Assembly (NCBI GenBank): GCA_017616675.1 | Contig: JAFZXR010000057.1 | Location: 1-31,643 of the forward strand | Direction of reading: 5' to 3' | Length of the DNA stretch: 31,643 bases | Origin: Bacteroidales bacterium | GTDB taxonomy: Bacteria > Bacteroidota > Bacteroidia > Bacteroidales > F082 | Part shown: one piece after another, positions 1 through 8,689 of the stretch | How the letters are laid out: each line of letters starts with the position of its first letter | Numbering within the stretch: position 1 is the first letter of the stretch | Translations under genes and position numbers: made by a program | The notes under the pieces: generated by a model | Seen by the model: the letters and a program-made list of their open reading frames with translations, nothing else | What the model was told of the DNA's origin: nothing | Databases searched by the model: none

Positions 1-245
1 ATCGCCTGCTCATAATCATCACCGCATCTGTCGCACTGAAGAACCACTTTTCCTTCAAATTTTAACGTCAAAACAAACATGTTTTCCATTTTTTCGACGC
101 CTAAATGAAGGTTTACAACTCCACTTTTCACCTCCGAATAATCTCTCTCCGCAAAGAAGCTGTCGTTGATAACATATTGATAATCAGTATGTCCGAACGG
201 CAAACCTGCCAATGGAATAGTGAAACTATACTTCTCGTTCTTCAT
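1..245 (-). CDS. DUF177/YceD family protein, N-terminal part (runs off left edge)
   Basis: The minus strand from the ATG at 245 reads without a stop to the window edge, giving 81 codons of a partial protein. It begins MKNEKYSFTIPLAGLPFG and reaches a CDRCGDDYE motif near residue 73. This pattern, a conserved N-terminal strand region followed by a Cys-x-x-Cys pair, is that of DUF177 (YceD), a family usually encoded just before rpmF (ribosomal protein L32) and linked to 23S rRNA or ribosome synthesis. rpmF would be expected beyond the left edge, which I cannot see. The gene has its own strong promoter (264-297) between it and the protease gene upstream, so it is probably a separate transcription unit. 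The family call rests on motif recognition only. Confidence 0.8.
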   Translation of the reverse strand, partial: MKNEKYSFTIPLAGLPFGHTDYQYVINDSFFAERDYSEVKSGVVNLHLGVEKMENMFVLTLKFEGKVVLQCDRCGDDYEQA

Positions 246-263
246 TTTATCCAATTCGGGCTG

Positions 264-297
264 CAAAAATACAACTTTTTTTATTATCTTTAACAAA
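264..297 (-). promoter_or_regulatory. Bacteroidota-type promoter for the DUF177 gene
   Basis: On the minus strand there is TTTG (complement of 294-297), a 22-base spacer, and TATTTTTG (complement of 264-271), a perfect match to the TAnnTTTG -7 element. The start codon lies about 19 bases downstream. The spacer end and -7 element (AAAAAGTTGTATTTTTGCAG) are identical to those of the candidate RNA promoter at 21478-21511. Confidence 0.75.
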
Positions 298-308
298 TTT
301 TTTTAAAA

Positions 309-326
309 AACGTCATTTCGACTGAA
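309..326. repeat. Dispersed repeat copy (CGTCATTTCGACTGAA) over the stop codon of the S41 protease
   Basis: The 16-mer CGTCATTTCGACTGAA at 311-326 is identical to 23019-23034, and its 13-base core with two leading A (309-321) is identical to 28021-28033. Read on the minus strand it supplies the last codons and TGA stop of the protease gene. Confidence 0.6.
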
Positions 327-1902
327 CGGCTTCTTTCAGCATCTCATCCAATGGTTCATATATTGGATAAAAAGCCTCATCTCCAAATATATTTCTCGCG
401 ATATACGCTTTAAACAGCTGATCAGTCTTCGCTTTCGCCACCTTCTTCTGCTCTTCAGTGCCGGTAATGTTCTTCGCTTTCGCCTCTTTCAAGATTTCAT
501 TCCACATCTTTTCGGTGAACTTGAAGTTCTTGTCAAAATTCCTTTCATCGCCATATTTCAGAATCTCATCGCGATGAGCGTCGGAATAGTCGAAGGCATA
601 CTGAAACACTATACTCGCGTTGACGATCTTGTTGAAGAAATACTCCGTCGAGTCCTGCTTCAGCGGCACGTAGATGTCGGGCATAATGCCTCCGCCACCG
701 TAGACAGTCTTGCCTCCCGGCGTGATATATTTCAGCGAGTCGGCGAAATGAATGCTGTCGGCGCTGAACATCTCGCCCGATTCATATCTGTCGAATGCCT
801 CGAGAATGTATTTCTCCTTGTCGCCGTCGTAAGGTTTCTGGATGCAACGTCCCGTCGGGGTGTAATACCTCGCCACCGTGAGTCTTAAGCCTGCTCCGTC
901 GCCGAGGTCGAACTGCTCCTGCACCAGGCCTTTACCAAACGAACGGCGTCCGATGATCGTCCCTCTGTCGTTGTCTTGAAGCGCGCCGGCCACTATCTCG
1001 GAGGCTGACGCTGACCCTTCGTCGATCAACACTTTGACAGGAGTGTCTTCCAGCATACCGTGCCGGCGCGCGAAGATGTACTGTCTGTCGCGGTGCTCGC
1101 CTTGGGTGTAGACGATGAGACTGCCCTTTGGCAGGAACTCGTCGGCGATCTCCACCGCCTCGGAGAGATAGCCGCCACCGTTGTCGCGAAGGTCGAAGAC
1201 GAGCTCTTTCATGCCTTGCTTCTGCAGCTTCTTCACGGCGTTGACAAACTCCTTGTGCGTGGTGGCGTTGAACTTCTGCAGCTTGATGTAGCCCGTCGTG
1301 GCGTCGAGCATATAAGCCACATCGACGCTGTAGGTCGGGATGACATCACGGGTGATGGTGAAGTCCAACAGCCCGTCGACGCCACGACGGAACATCTTCA
1401 CGTCGACCTTGGTGCCGCGCGGACCCTTCAAGGCCTTCATCACCTTATTATTATTAATGCTCTCGCCCGCCACGAGGCTGTCGTTGACGTACACAATTCT
1501 GTCGCCAGCCCTGATGCCGACCTTCTCCGACGGTCCGCCCTTGATGGTGCTGATGATGGTGACAGTGTCTTTCTCGATTCTGAACGTCACGCCTATGCCC
1601 TCGAAGCTGCCTTGCAGGTCCTCGTTGACTTCCTCCAACACCTCGGGCTCGAAATACTCGCTGTGCGGATCCATCTTGTCGATGACGGTGTTCACCGCTT
1701 CGACCTCAAGCTTCTTGACGTCGACGGTGTCAACATATTCATTTTCAAGCAGATAAAACACCTTGTCGACCAGGTTCATATCGCCGCCTCTGTTGATGAA
1801 GGCCTTGTTCGCATTGTTCGAACGCGATATGATGATGCCCAGCAGCACGCCGAAAGCGACGGCCACGGCAAGGTAGACCGGTGCTAAATGCTTGTGTTTC
1901 AT
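313..1902 (-). CDS. S41 family C-terminal processing protease (CtpA/Prc type)
   Basis: 529-residue periplasmic serine protease anchored by an N-terminal hydrophobic segment (about residues 9-26, starting MKHKHLAPVYLAVAVAFGVL). A PDZ domain follows (about 85-165; SFEGIGVTF, GGPSEKVGIRAGDRI) and then the S41 catalytic domain. The catalytic serine is S299 in GSASASEI, and the general-base lysine is K324 in SFGKGLVQ, exactly 25 residues later as in algal D1 processing protease. Such enzymes trim or degrade periplasmic and lipid-anchored proteins from the C terminus. The start codon overlaps the fabD stop by four bases (ATGA), so it is translationally coupled as the last gene of the porW operon. 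Its final codons lie in a dispersed repeat. Substrate unknown. Confidence 0.93.
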   Translation of the reverse strand: MKHKHLAPVYLAVAVAFGVLLGIIISRSNNANKAFINRGGDMNLVDKVFYLLENEYVDTVDVKKLEVEAVNTVIDKMDPHSEYFEPEVLEEVNEDLQGSFEGIGVTFRIEKDTVTIISTIKGGPSEKVGIRAGDRIVYVNDSLVAGESINNNKVMKALKGPRGTKVDVKMFRRGVDGLLDFTITRDVIPTYSVDVAYMLDATTGYIKLQKFNATTHKEFVNAVKKLQKQGMKELVFDLRDNGGGYLSEAVEIADEFLPKGSLIVYTQGEHRDRQYIFARRHGMLEDTPVKVLIDEGSASASEIVAGALQDNDRGTIIGRRSFGKGLVQEQFDLGDGAGLRLTVARYYTPTGRCIQKPYDGDKEKYILEAFDRYESGEMFSADSIHFADSLKYITPGGKTVYGGGGIMPDIYVPLKQDSTEYFFNKIVNASIVFQYAFDYSDAHRDEILKYGDERNFDKNFKFTEKMWNEILKEAKAKNITGTEEQKKVAKAKTDQLFKAYIARNIFGDEAFYPIYEPLDEMLKEAVQSK

Positions 1903-2783
1903 GCTATTGCTGCGCTTGACAACTCGATGTTAGGATTCAGTCTTCTGAACAGTCCTTGAAGCACTGTGCCAGGACCGACCTCAATCACCTGGTTGACACC
2001 GGCGGCGATCATGTTTTCCATGGTCTGCGTCCAGCACACAGGTGCCGTGAGCTGTTTGATGAGGTTAGCTTTTATAATCTCAGGGTCGTTCACGGCCTGA
2101 CCTGTGACATTCTGATACACAGGACAGATACCTTTCACGAACTTGGTCTTCTGGATGGCCTCGGCGAGCTCTGTGCGAGCCGGCTCCATCAGCGGGCTGT
2201 GGAATGCGCCGCCGACCTTCAGTGGCAGAGCGCGTTTTGCGCCTGCTTCCTTCATCTTCTCGCAAGCAATCTCGATGCCTTTCACGCTGCCCGAGATGAC
2301 CACCTGACCAGGGCTGTTGAAGTTGGCAGGTACCACCACCTCGTTGATCGAGTCGCATATCTCGCGGATCTTCTCATCGTCGAGGTTGATGATGGCCGCC
2401 ATGGTGCCCGGGTTGGCGTCGCAGGCCTTCTGCATGGCCATGGCACGCTGCGACACGAGCTTCAAGCCGTCTTCAAAGGTAAGAGTCTGGTTGGCAACCA
2501 GAGCCGAGAACTCGCCCAACGAGTGTCCGGCCACCATGTCGGGCTTGAAATCTTCACCCAACATTGTTGCCAATATCACTGAATGCAGGAAAATCGACGG
2601 CTGCGTGACCTTAGTCTGACGCAGGTCTTCGTCGGTACCCTCAAACATTATCTCTGTTATGTTGAATTTCAGGATGTCGTTGGCTTTGTTAAACATTTCC
2701 TTCGCCTTCGGGAATCTCTCGTAGAGATCTTTTCCCATTCCTACAAACTGTGCTCCTTGTCCAGGAAATACGTAAGCTTTCAT
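1899..2783 (-). CDS. fabD: Malonyl-CoA:acyl carrier protein transacylase
   Basis: 294-residue cytosolic enzyme that moves malonyl from CoA to acyl carrier protein, the entry step of type II fatty acid synthesis. The N terminus MKAYVFPGQGAQFVGMG is diagnostic. The nucleophile is S88 in GHSLGE, and the catalytic histidine is in GAFHSPLM (about residue 197). Length is normal for FabD. I use the ATG at 2783 rather than the TTG at 2807, because MKAYVFPGQG is the family's usual start and the upstream codons overlap the end of folE. It starts four bases after the folE stop and overlaps the protease start by four bases, so it is an internal gene of the operon. Pairing with folE has no obvious metabolic reason. 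Confidence 0.96.
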   Translation of the reverse strand: MKAYVFPGQGAQFVGMGKDLYERFPKAKEMFNKANDILKFNITEIMFEGTDEDLRQTKVTQPSIFLHSVILATMLGEDFKPDMVAGHSLGEFSALVANQTLTFEDGLKLVSQRAMAMQKACDANPGTMAAIINLDDEKIREICDSINEVVVPANFNSPGQVVISGSVKGIEIACEKMKEAGAKRALPLKVGGAFHSPLMEPARTELAEAIQKTKFVKGICPVYQNVTGQAVNDPEIIKANLIKQLTAPVCWTQTMENMIAAGVNQVIEVGPGTVLQGLFRRLNPNIELSSAAIA

Positions 2784-2787
2784 ATTT

Positions 2788-3402
2788 TTAATGTAAATTT
2801 GCTCCAATTAAATTTAAAAATTCCGCTCTTGTCTCGCCGCGCTCGAAAGCACCGACAAAATCTGATGTCGTGGTGACAGAGTTAAGCTTCTGTACACCTC
2901 GCATGCACATGCAGAGATGACGCGCCTCGATGACGACGGCCACTCCCAGCGGATGCAACGCCTCGTTGATGGCTTCCTTAATCTGGGTTGTAAGGCGTTC
3001 CTGCACCTGCAGACGACGCGCGTACACCTCGACAACTCTTGCTATCTTGCTCAAGCCGGTGATATAACCGTTAGGGATATAAGCCACATGTGCCTTTCCG
3101 ATGAACGGAATCATGTGATGCTCGCACATCGAAAACAGTTCTATATCCTTGACTATCACCATCTGACGGTAGTCTTCCTTGAATCTTGCGGAGAGCAGAA
3201 TCTCCATCGGGTCCATGTTATAGCCTTGTGTCAGGAACTGCATCGACTTCGCCATGCGTTTAGGCGTCTTCAGAAGTCCTTCGCGGTTAGGGTCTTCGCC
3301 CAAAAGCTGTAAGATGGCGCGATAATGCTCCTCGAGTTTCTCGGTGCGCCCCGGATTATACCGTTCAATCTTTTCGTATCCGATGATTTCGTTGTTATTC
3401 AT
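2788..3402 (-). CDS. folE: GTP cyclohydrolase I
   Basis: 204-residue enzyme converting GTP to 7,8-dihydroneopterin triphosphate, the first step of tetrahydrofolate (and queuosine precursor) synthesis. The zinc and active-site signature is clear: [13 protein letters not shown] provides the cysteine and histidines, LCMCMRG the second cysteine, and the substrate-binding stretch is [19 protein letters not shown]. The ATG at 3402 ([11 protein letters not shown]) is chosen over an upstream TTG at 3441, because the longer form would overlap the previous gene and add a poly-lysine stretch absent from the family. It begins one base after the stop of the upstream membrane protein gene. Confidence 0.96.
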   Translation of the reverse strand: MNNNEIIGYEKIERYNPGRTEKLEEHYRAILQLLGEDPNREGLLKTPKRMAKSMQFLTQGYNMDPMEILLSARFKEDYRQMVIVKDIELFSMCEHHMIPFIGKAHVAYIPNGYITGLSKIARVVEVYARRLQVQERLTTQIKEAINEALHPLGVAVVIEARHLCMCMRGVQKLNSVTTTSDFVGAFERGETRAEFLNLIGANLH

Positions 3403-3403
3403 A

Positions 3404-3757
3404 TTATTTCTTTTCTTTTTTTGCGAGTTTATATGTCTCAAAAACGCTGTATACCAGGTAATAGACGAGGAATGTCACGGCAAAACACTTTGCGTCATCC
3501 TTGAAGGTGAATGCGTAGATGAGTATTATCGTCAGATATACCAGCATCTTCACCACTGTCGCGCCCATGTAGAAGTTGGTGAACCTGCGCATGTCTTTCT
3601 TTTTCGCCTTATCGGCAAAATAAAACACTATCATGCTCACGATGAAGAAGAATCCGACGATAGCCGGCCACCATATCGTGAGGTAGGCACGCAAAAACAC
3701 CGACGCCACGATGACCACGAGCGTCAGGATACACAGCTGTTTTATGAATTTGTTCAT
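3404..3757 (-). CDS. Small four-helix membrane protein, function unknown
   Basis: 117-residue very hydrophobic protein with four predicted membrane helices (about 7-22, 28-48, 63-84 and 90-108), a basic loop [12 protein letters not shown] between the second and third, and a basic tail KLAKKEKK. No catalytic motif is visible. From memory, flavobacterial genomes have a similar-sized membrane protein (DUF6168 or AtpI/AtpZ-like) between bactofilin and the F1Fo ATP synthase genes. The position after bactofilin here suggests the same family, although no ATP synthase gene follows in this window. The start overlaps the bactofilin stop by four bases (ATGA). The reading frame is well supported by its packing in the operon; the family assignment is a guess. 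Confidence 0.8.
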   Translation of the reverse strand: MNKFIKQLCILTLVVIVASVFLRAYLTIWWPAIVGFFFIVSMIVFYFADKAKKKDMRRFTNFYMGATVVKMLVYLTIILIYAFTFKDDAKCFAVTFLVYYLVYSVFETYKLAKKEKK

Positions 3758-4119
3758 TTCTTAGGAGTTTCAGGCGCTTTCTGCGACATGTCGCATCTTC
3801 CGGTGAAGATGGCTCCGACCTCGATGAACAGCTGCTTGGTGAAAAGCTCGACCTCGAGACGTGATGTCGACTTCAATGTTGTCAGCTCTTCGACTCTCAC
3901 TGTGCCTTTCACGCGGCCCGAGATGTCGGCGCTGTTGCACACGATGTCGCCTTCGACTATGCCTTGTTGTCCGATGACGACCTTGCCGGTCGATTTCATT
4001 GTGCCAATGATGGTGCCGTCGACACGGATGTCGCCAGTGGCGGTGATTTCACCTTTGATGGTGGTGCCGTTACCGATGAGGTTGTTTCTTACAGGTGATT
4101 CTTGATTGTTTGAACTCAT
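3754..4119 (-). CDS. Bactofilin (polymer-forming cytoskeletal protein)
   Basis: 121-residue protein with the short repeated beta-strand pattern of bactofilins (DUF583): GTTIKGEITATGDIRVDGTI, then GTMKSTGKVVIGQQGIVEGD, then ISGRVKGTVRVEELTTL. These repeats, about residues 18-105, should form a right-handed beta-helix that polymerises end to end without nucleotide. Flanking tails are short and polar or proline-rich (QKAPETPKK), typical of the family. Bactofilins position cell-wall or envelope machinery. The gene starts four bases after porW and overlaps the next gene by four bases, so it is cotranscribed with a T9SS component. I infer, but cannot show, a link to spatial control of secretion or the envelope. 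Confidence 0.92.
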   Translation of the reverse strand: MSSNNQESPVRNNLIGNGTTIKGEITATGDIRVDGTIIGTMKSTGKVVIGQQGIVEGDIVCNSADISGRVKGTVRVEELTTLKSTSRLEVELFTKQLFIEVGAIFTGRCDMSQKAPETPKK

Positions 4120-4123
4120 AGCT

Positions 4124-6805
4124 TTATTTGTTGTATTGATGCCAGAAATCCAGATATTCTTCCACGTTTTTCTCTTGGTAGAAGATAGGATAGTTCGACA
4201 CCGAAATAATTAATACCTTATAGTTTTCCGGGTCTATGCCACCGAAGACATAATCGGTGAGGAACATAGACGTTTGATAGTCAATGGCATTGTCGACATT
4301 TTCGAATTTCTCGATGGTCAGCATGGCGTCTTCTTTGTTGAGCATCAAGCTCTTGATCGTCAGCTGATACATTCGGAAATTGTTCTTGTTGAAGTCGCTG
4401 ATACGCACCTTCAGCGGGTTGATACGCACCTTCTTGTTGGCTACGACCACCACGTAATATTGGTCATTAGGCCTGAAGGTGTAAGGCGACTCTTTCTCCG
4501 TCACGGTCTGGTCTTTCGGACGAGCGCTCTCGATGTTAAGACCGAGGTTGTACATGTCGTTGGCCTTAAGCAGGACATCCAAGGCAAACGGCTTGATGCT
4601 GCTCTGCGGATAAGTCTGGATGAGCCTGAGGAGCGAGTAGGCCATGGAGTCGACCACCTCGACGTAGCCCAACGAGATGGCGTTCAGGAACTCGAACCGC
4701 GGCATGTAAAGCGTGTCGTCGAGATACTGCTGGCGCGCCTTCTTCACATTCATGATAACGCGCTGATACTGCTCGTTTTGATATGCCTCGAAGGTCTTGG
4801 CGTAGAGCTGTTCGGCCTCGGCGCCACGTTCGTTGGCCTTGATAAAATACTCAGGGTCGATGATTATCTTGGCTTGATTCGAGTCAGGATATTTCGTCAA
4901 GACGAGGTTCTTGTATTTTTCTGCCTCGGCGCTCTCGTTGCGGCTGCTATGCATCTTGTAAAGATAATACCACGCCGACACCTCGTTGCTGTTGTCGGGA
5001 TAGCGGTCGGTGAGCTCGGTATATGCCTCTATCGAATGCGGGAAGTCCTGCAGGTCGCTGTAGTAGATGAATCCGATGTTGTTGAGCGCCTCGGCAATCT
5101 GCTGGTTGGCCTGTTCTTTGGCACTCTCCGTAAACGGCAGCTGCTTCAGGTAATAGCCTCTGTCGAGAGGCGTATATCTCGTCGTGTCTTTCTTTATCTC
5201 GAGGGCTTGCAGGTAGTTCTTGCGTTCTTCGGGAGTCATCTTGGCGAGTTTCTCTTCGGGCATCTCTTCAAGATTCTCTTCCTCTTCCATCGCGAAGCTC
5301 TGCTTGTTGGAGATAAACCAGTAGTCTTCGAGCAGACGGTTGCCCCATTTCATCTTAAACTCGTTCATGCCGCGCGTCCTGGTAGCGGTGTTGTAGAAAT
5401 ACCAGTTGGCTTCGTTGGAGCCCGGGACCGGTGCATCGGGTTGTTCGAGGCCGCCGTTGAGCGCGATCTGCTGCATGATCTCGCGCTGTTCTTCCATTTT
5501 TTTCTGTTCCTCCTGATAGTCGGCTATCACCTTGTCGATGATGGCGTTGCGGTGTATCGAGTCCATCTCGGCGAGACGCAGCAGGCTATCCTGAGTCTTA
5601 TACACCGTGAGGTTGCTCACGAGGTCGGTGAGCATCACCGAAAGGTTAAGCAAGCTGTCGTAGCCCGGGTAGTTGCGGTCCATCGTCATCACGGCGGTGT
5701 CGTAGTAGGCCTGACTGAGGATATAGTCGCTGTTGTTGAACAGAATATTGGCTGCGTCGAGCGACGATTTTATCTTCTGAGCGTTGTTGTTGGTGCTCGC
5801 GGCCACCGACTTTCTCAGATATTTCACGCCATCAGGGGTGTTGTGGTTATCCAGTGCCACGTCGGCCATGGCATAGTAGATGCGGTCCTTGTACTCGGTG
5901 TTCTTGCGGTCCTTGAGCATCTTGTTCAACATCTTCATGATGGTGGTGGTGTCAGCGTCGTAGCAGCGCGCGAGGTTCATCTGCGCCTCGAAAGTCATCT
6001 CGTAGGACGGGTGTTTACGGATGACGTTCTTATACTGCTCGGTGGCACGTGTCTTGTCGCCGTGTTTCTGGTAGATCTGACCGAGTATGAACATGGCGCG
6101 GCTCTTGTTGAACTTGCCCTTGGCGGTGATGAGCGCGTTGCGCAGATATTTCACGGCCTCGTCTTCGTTGCCCATGGCAATGTAATAGTCGGCATACACA
6201 AGGTCGAAGTTTGTGCGCACGTATCTCGGAATCTTCTCGTCCTCGTTGTCCATCGTCACGAGTATCGACTGCAGCATGGCTTCGGCTTTCTCGAATTGCT
6301 TTGTAGCGATGTAAGTCTTTGCAAGCCAAAGAGTTGCGGTGATTCTGTCGGGACTGTTACGGTATTGTGTGGAGGCATATTCGAAGGTACGGCGCGCAGG
6401 CACGTAGTCTTGTTTATAAAAATGGCCTTTGCCCATGTCGATGAAGGCGTCGTCGATCCAGCGCACGTATTCGGTGTTGTTGAAGCGCATCGAGTGTTTC
6501 TGGATGCAGATGGCGTCCTTCTCGATGGTGCGGTCCATGGCTGAATATTGTGCCAAGGCGTTCTCTTTGGTGCCGTAGTTGAACACCGGAAGCGTCTTGG
6601 TGTAGTCGTCCTGAGCCGCCTCGCGAAGCGCTTTTTCGCCGTTTTTCATGCTCTCGTTGCCGTTCCACCACACGTTGTAGTGACTCGTCATGTTGTGCCA
6701 AACGCGTCGGTTCCAACGGTTTTTCTTTGTCGAACACGACGCTAACATTATGACTGTCAGCAAGATAGCTATAACGCCGAATATCCTGTATGATTTATAT
6801 CTCAT
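4124..6805 (-). CDS. porW: Type IX secretion system periplasmic lipoprotein PorW/SprE
   Basis: 893-residue lipoprotein. The signal peptide ends in a lipobox, LASC with lipidated C24, followed by STKKNRWNRRVWHNMTSHYN, close to the conserved start of PorW/SprE proteins. The body is rich in TPR-like helical pairs (for example about 120-270 and 570-680: KQFEKAEAML, GNEDEAVKYLRNAL, DFPHSIEAYTELTDRYP). PorW/SprE is required for type IX secretion and gliding; published work places it between the trans-envelope PorK/PorN ring and the outer-membrane translocon. Length and the lysine- and asparagine-rich C-terminal domain (RINPLKVRISDFNKNNF) fit. It is the first gene of the minus-strand operon and is separated from the porPKLMN block by the rseP and dnaX region. 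The opposite strand has a long open frame that I regard as a shadow. Confidence 0.9.
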   Translation of the reverse strand: MRYKSYRIFGVIAILLTVIMLASCSTKKNRWNRRVWHNMTSHYNVWWNGNESMKNGEKALREAAQDDYTKTLPVFNYGTKENALAQYSAMDRTIEKDAICIQKHSMRFNNTEYVRWIDDAFIDMGKGHFYKQDYVPARRTFEYASTQYRNSPDRITATLWLAKTYIATKQFEKAEAMLQSILVTMDNEDEKIPRYVRTNFDLVYADYYIAMGNEDEAVKYLRNALITAKGKFNKSRAMFILGQIYQKHGDKTRATEQYKNVIRKHPSYEMTFEAQMNLARCYDADTTTIMKMLNKMLKDRKNTEYKDRIYYAMADVALDNHNTPDGVKYLRKSVAASTNNNAQKIKSSLDAANILFNNSDYILSQAYYDTAVMTMDRNYPGYDSLLNLSVMLTDLVSNLTVYKTQDSLLRLAEMDSIHRNAIIDKVIADYQEEQKKMEEQREIMQQIALNGGLEQPDAPVPGSNEANWYFYNTATRTRGMNEFKMKWGNRLLEDYWFISNKQSFAMEEEENLEEMPEEKLAKMTPEERKNYLQALEIKKDTTRYTPLDRGYYLKQLPFTESAKEQANQQIAEALNNIGFIYYSDLQDFPHSIEAYTELTDRYPDNSNEVSAWYYLYKMHSSRNESAEAEKYKNLVLTKYPDSNQAKIIIDPEYFIKANERGAEAEQLYAKTFEAYQNEQYQRVIMNVKKARQQYLDDTLYMPRFEFLNAISLGYVEVVDSMAYSLLRLIQTYPQSSIKPFALDVLLKANDMYNLGLNIESARPKDQTVTEKESPYTFRPNDQYYVVVVANKKVRINPLKVRISDFNKNNFRMYQLTIKSLMLNKEDAMLTIEKFENVDNAIDYQTSMFLTDYVFGGIDPENYKVLIISVSNYPIFYQEKNVEEYLDFWHQYNK

Positions 6806-6833
6806 TACTTTCTTTGCCTAATATCCGAAACTG

Positions 6834-6841
6834 CAAAAATA
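6834..6841 (-). promoter_or_regulatory. Promoter -7 element for the porW operon
   Basis: The minus strand reads TATTTTTG (complement of 6834-6841), a perfect TAnnTTTG, about 29 bases before the porW ATG, predicting a leader of roughly 22 bases. No TTTG lies at the right distance upstream, so the -33 part is weak. It sits in the 144-base divergent gap shared with dnaX; I see no clear consensus promoter for dnaX (best is TAATTTTA at 6915-6922). Confidence 0.5.
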
Positions 6842-6949
6842 ACAAATTCGTTCGTATAACGGCCTTTTTTTCAAAAAAATTATATATATGTGCAATATTT
6901 TGACAAATTTTTTGTAATTTTACAAGCTGAATAAAAGGCTGTTTTTTGA

Positions 6950-8689
6950 ATGGAAAATTTTATTGTATCGGCACGAAAATACAGGCCGTCGACATTTGAG
7001 AGCGTTGTAGGTCAGCATGCTATCACCTCGACCTTGCAGAATGCCATACGCACCAACACCTTGGCGCAGGCGTTCCTGTTCTGCGGTCCGCGTGGCGTGG
7101 GTAAGACGACATGCGCGCGCATCATGGCGAAGACCATCAACTGTCTGCATCCTACCGAGGACATGGAGGCGTGCAACGAGTGCGAGTCATGCGTGAGTTT
7201 CAACAACAACGCTTCGTTCAACATCTTCGAACTCGACGCGGCGTCGAACAGCGGCGTGGAAGACATCCGCGCGCTCATCGACCAGGTGAGGATACCGCCG
7301 CAGATAGGACAGTACAAGGTGTATATCATCGACGAGGTGCACATGTTGTCGGCACAGGCGTTCAACGCCTTCCTCAAGACCCTCGAGGAGCCGCCGGCGT
7401 ATGCCAAGTTCATACTCGCCACGACGGAGAAACACAAGATTCTGCCGACGATCTTGTCGCGATGCCAAATATTTGATTTTAAACGTATTACGGTTGAAGA
7501 CATCACCAAGCATCTGCAGAACATCGCCGCCAAGGAAGGTGTTACGGCAGAGGAGGAGGCGCTCAACATCATAGCGCAGAAAGCCGACGGAGCACTGCGC
7601 GACGCGCTGTCGATTTTCGACCAGATGGTGAGCTTCTCGGGAAATAACATAACGTATAAGGATGTCATCAACAACCTCAACGTGCTCGACTACGAGTATT
7701 ACTTCGGGATGGTGGAGAACATACTGGCCAACGACATCAACTCGGTGCTATTGTTGTTGAATGAGGTTGTAAACAAAGGCTTCGACCCGCAAAACTTCAT
7801 TCAGGGCATGGCGAACCATCTGCGGAACTTGCTGTTAGGCAAGGACCGGCGCGTCGTGGATCTGATGGATGTCAGCAACCAGCTCAAAGCCCGCTACGCC
7901 AAGCAGGCCGAGCGTTGCAGCACGGAGTTCCTGCTGAAGGCACTCGACATCGCCAACGAATGCGATATAAACTTCCGGAGTGCCAATAATAAGAGATTAC
8001 ATCTCGAGATAGCATTGCTGAAGATGGTGCCGACACAAATTGTGCAGCCGATACAGCAGCCACAGGTAGTTATCCCAAGTCAAAATGAGGTTCCTCGCCG
8101 CGAAGCGGCTCGGAATGACACCCCTGCTCAGAATGACATTCCGAAAACTACTGTCATTTCGAGCGAACATCGACCACAGGGAGATGTGCAGCGAGAAACC
8201 CCCACCTCGTCGAACGTGACTCCTACACCGGCGCCAGTCCAGCGAGTGAAACGAGCTGGAACGATATCGATTCTCGACGAGGGAACAAAGAAAAAAGCCG
8301 AAGAGGCCCCAGTGGAGGCGAAAAACAACCCTTTTACGCAGGAGATGCTGGTTGAGGCGTGGAAGAAGTTCGGTGAGACACGTAAAGACAAGTCACCGAA
8401 TTTCGTGGCCGGCATCTGCAAATACGAACCCACGCTGAAAGACAATTCGGAGGTGCATTATCAAATTGATAACATATTGGTTATCAAAGATGTAGATAAT
8501 ATGGCGGCCTTGCGCGATTTTCTGGCGAAAGAGCTCGACAACAACCAGTTCAAGATGGTGCATCACATCGTCGAAAAGCCAAAGGAAGACGTGGCATATA
8601 CCGACCGCAGCCGTTTCGAGAAGATGGCAGAGATAAACCCTAACGTCATAACACTGAAAAAAGGCCTCGGCCTGAACATCGACATATGA
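6950..8689 (+). CDS. dnaX: DNA polymerase III subunits gamma and tau
   Basis: 579-residue clamp-loader ATPase of the replisome. Walker A is GPRGVGKT (46-53); the zinc module has C65 and C75-x2-C78-x2-C81; Walker B is YIIDEVHM; and the sensor/arginine-finger loop is LSRCQIF. The AAA+ core runs to about residue 360. A proline-, glutamine- and threonine-rich linker follows (about 365-445) and then a C-terminal domain (about 460-579) of the type that contacts polymerase or helicase. The linker DNA (8087-8203) looks like dispersed intergenic repeat sequence translated in frame, which is unusual. The start codon directly follows the promoter gap; the stop overlaps the acyltransferase start (ATGA). 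Confidence 0.97.
   Translation: MENFIVSARKYRPSTFESVVGQHAITSTLQNAIRTNTLAQAFLFCGPRGVGKTTCARIMAKTINCLHPTEDMEACNECESCVSFNNNASFNIFELDAASNSGVEDIRALIDQVRIPPQIGQYKVYIIDEVHMLSAQAFNAFLKTLEEPPAYAKFILATTEKHKILPTILSRCQIFDFKRITVEDITKHLQNIAAKEGVTAEEEALNIIAQKADGALRDALSIFDQMVSFSGNNITYKDVINNLNVLDYEYYFGMVENILANDINSVLLLLNEVVNKGFDPQNFIQGMANHLRNLLLGKDRRVVDLMDVSNQLKARYAKQAERCSTEFLLKALDIANECDINFRSANNKRLHLEIALLKMVPTQIVQPIQQPQVVIPSQNEVPRREAARNDTPAQNDIPKTTVISSEHRPQGDVQRETPTSSNVTPTPAPVQRVKRAGTISILDEGTKKKAEEAPVEAKNNPFTQEMLVEAWKKFGETRKDKSPNFVAGICKYEPTLKDNSEVHYQIDNILVIKDVDNMAALRDFLAKELDNNQFKMVHHIVEKPKEDVAYTDRSRFEKMAEINPNVITLKKGLGLNIDI
8087..8203. repeat. Dispersed-repeat-like segments inside the dnaX linker
   Basis: Two segments resemble the intergenic repeat seen elsewhere in the window. 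The plus-strand copy starts TGTCATTTCGAGCGAA (8152-8167), against CGTCATTTCGACTGAA at 311 and 23019, and continues to GAGAAACCCCC. An inverted copy lies at 8087-8120, ending CTCGGAATGACA and containing the palindrome GCCGCGAAGCGGC. Both are translated in frame in dnaX, coding for about residues 380-418. Confidence 0.6.

Noticed and set aside
105..293. 62-codon plus-strand frame at the left edge
   Set aside because: It is antisense to the DUF177 gene and its promoter, and its product has no recognisable features.
4274..6544. 756-codon open frame on the plus strand opposite porW
   Set aside because: It lies wholly antisense to a well-supported lipoprotein gene, its translation is rich in V, L, H and R without domains, and similar antisense frames occur opposite other genes (1060-1887, 10415-11419). 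It is a product of codon bias.
6899..6922. Promoter for dnaX (TTTG at 6899 and TAATTTTA at 6915)
   Set aside because: The spacer is only 12 bases and the -7 element lacks its final G, so support is too weak to list as a feature.
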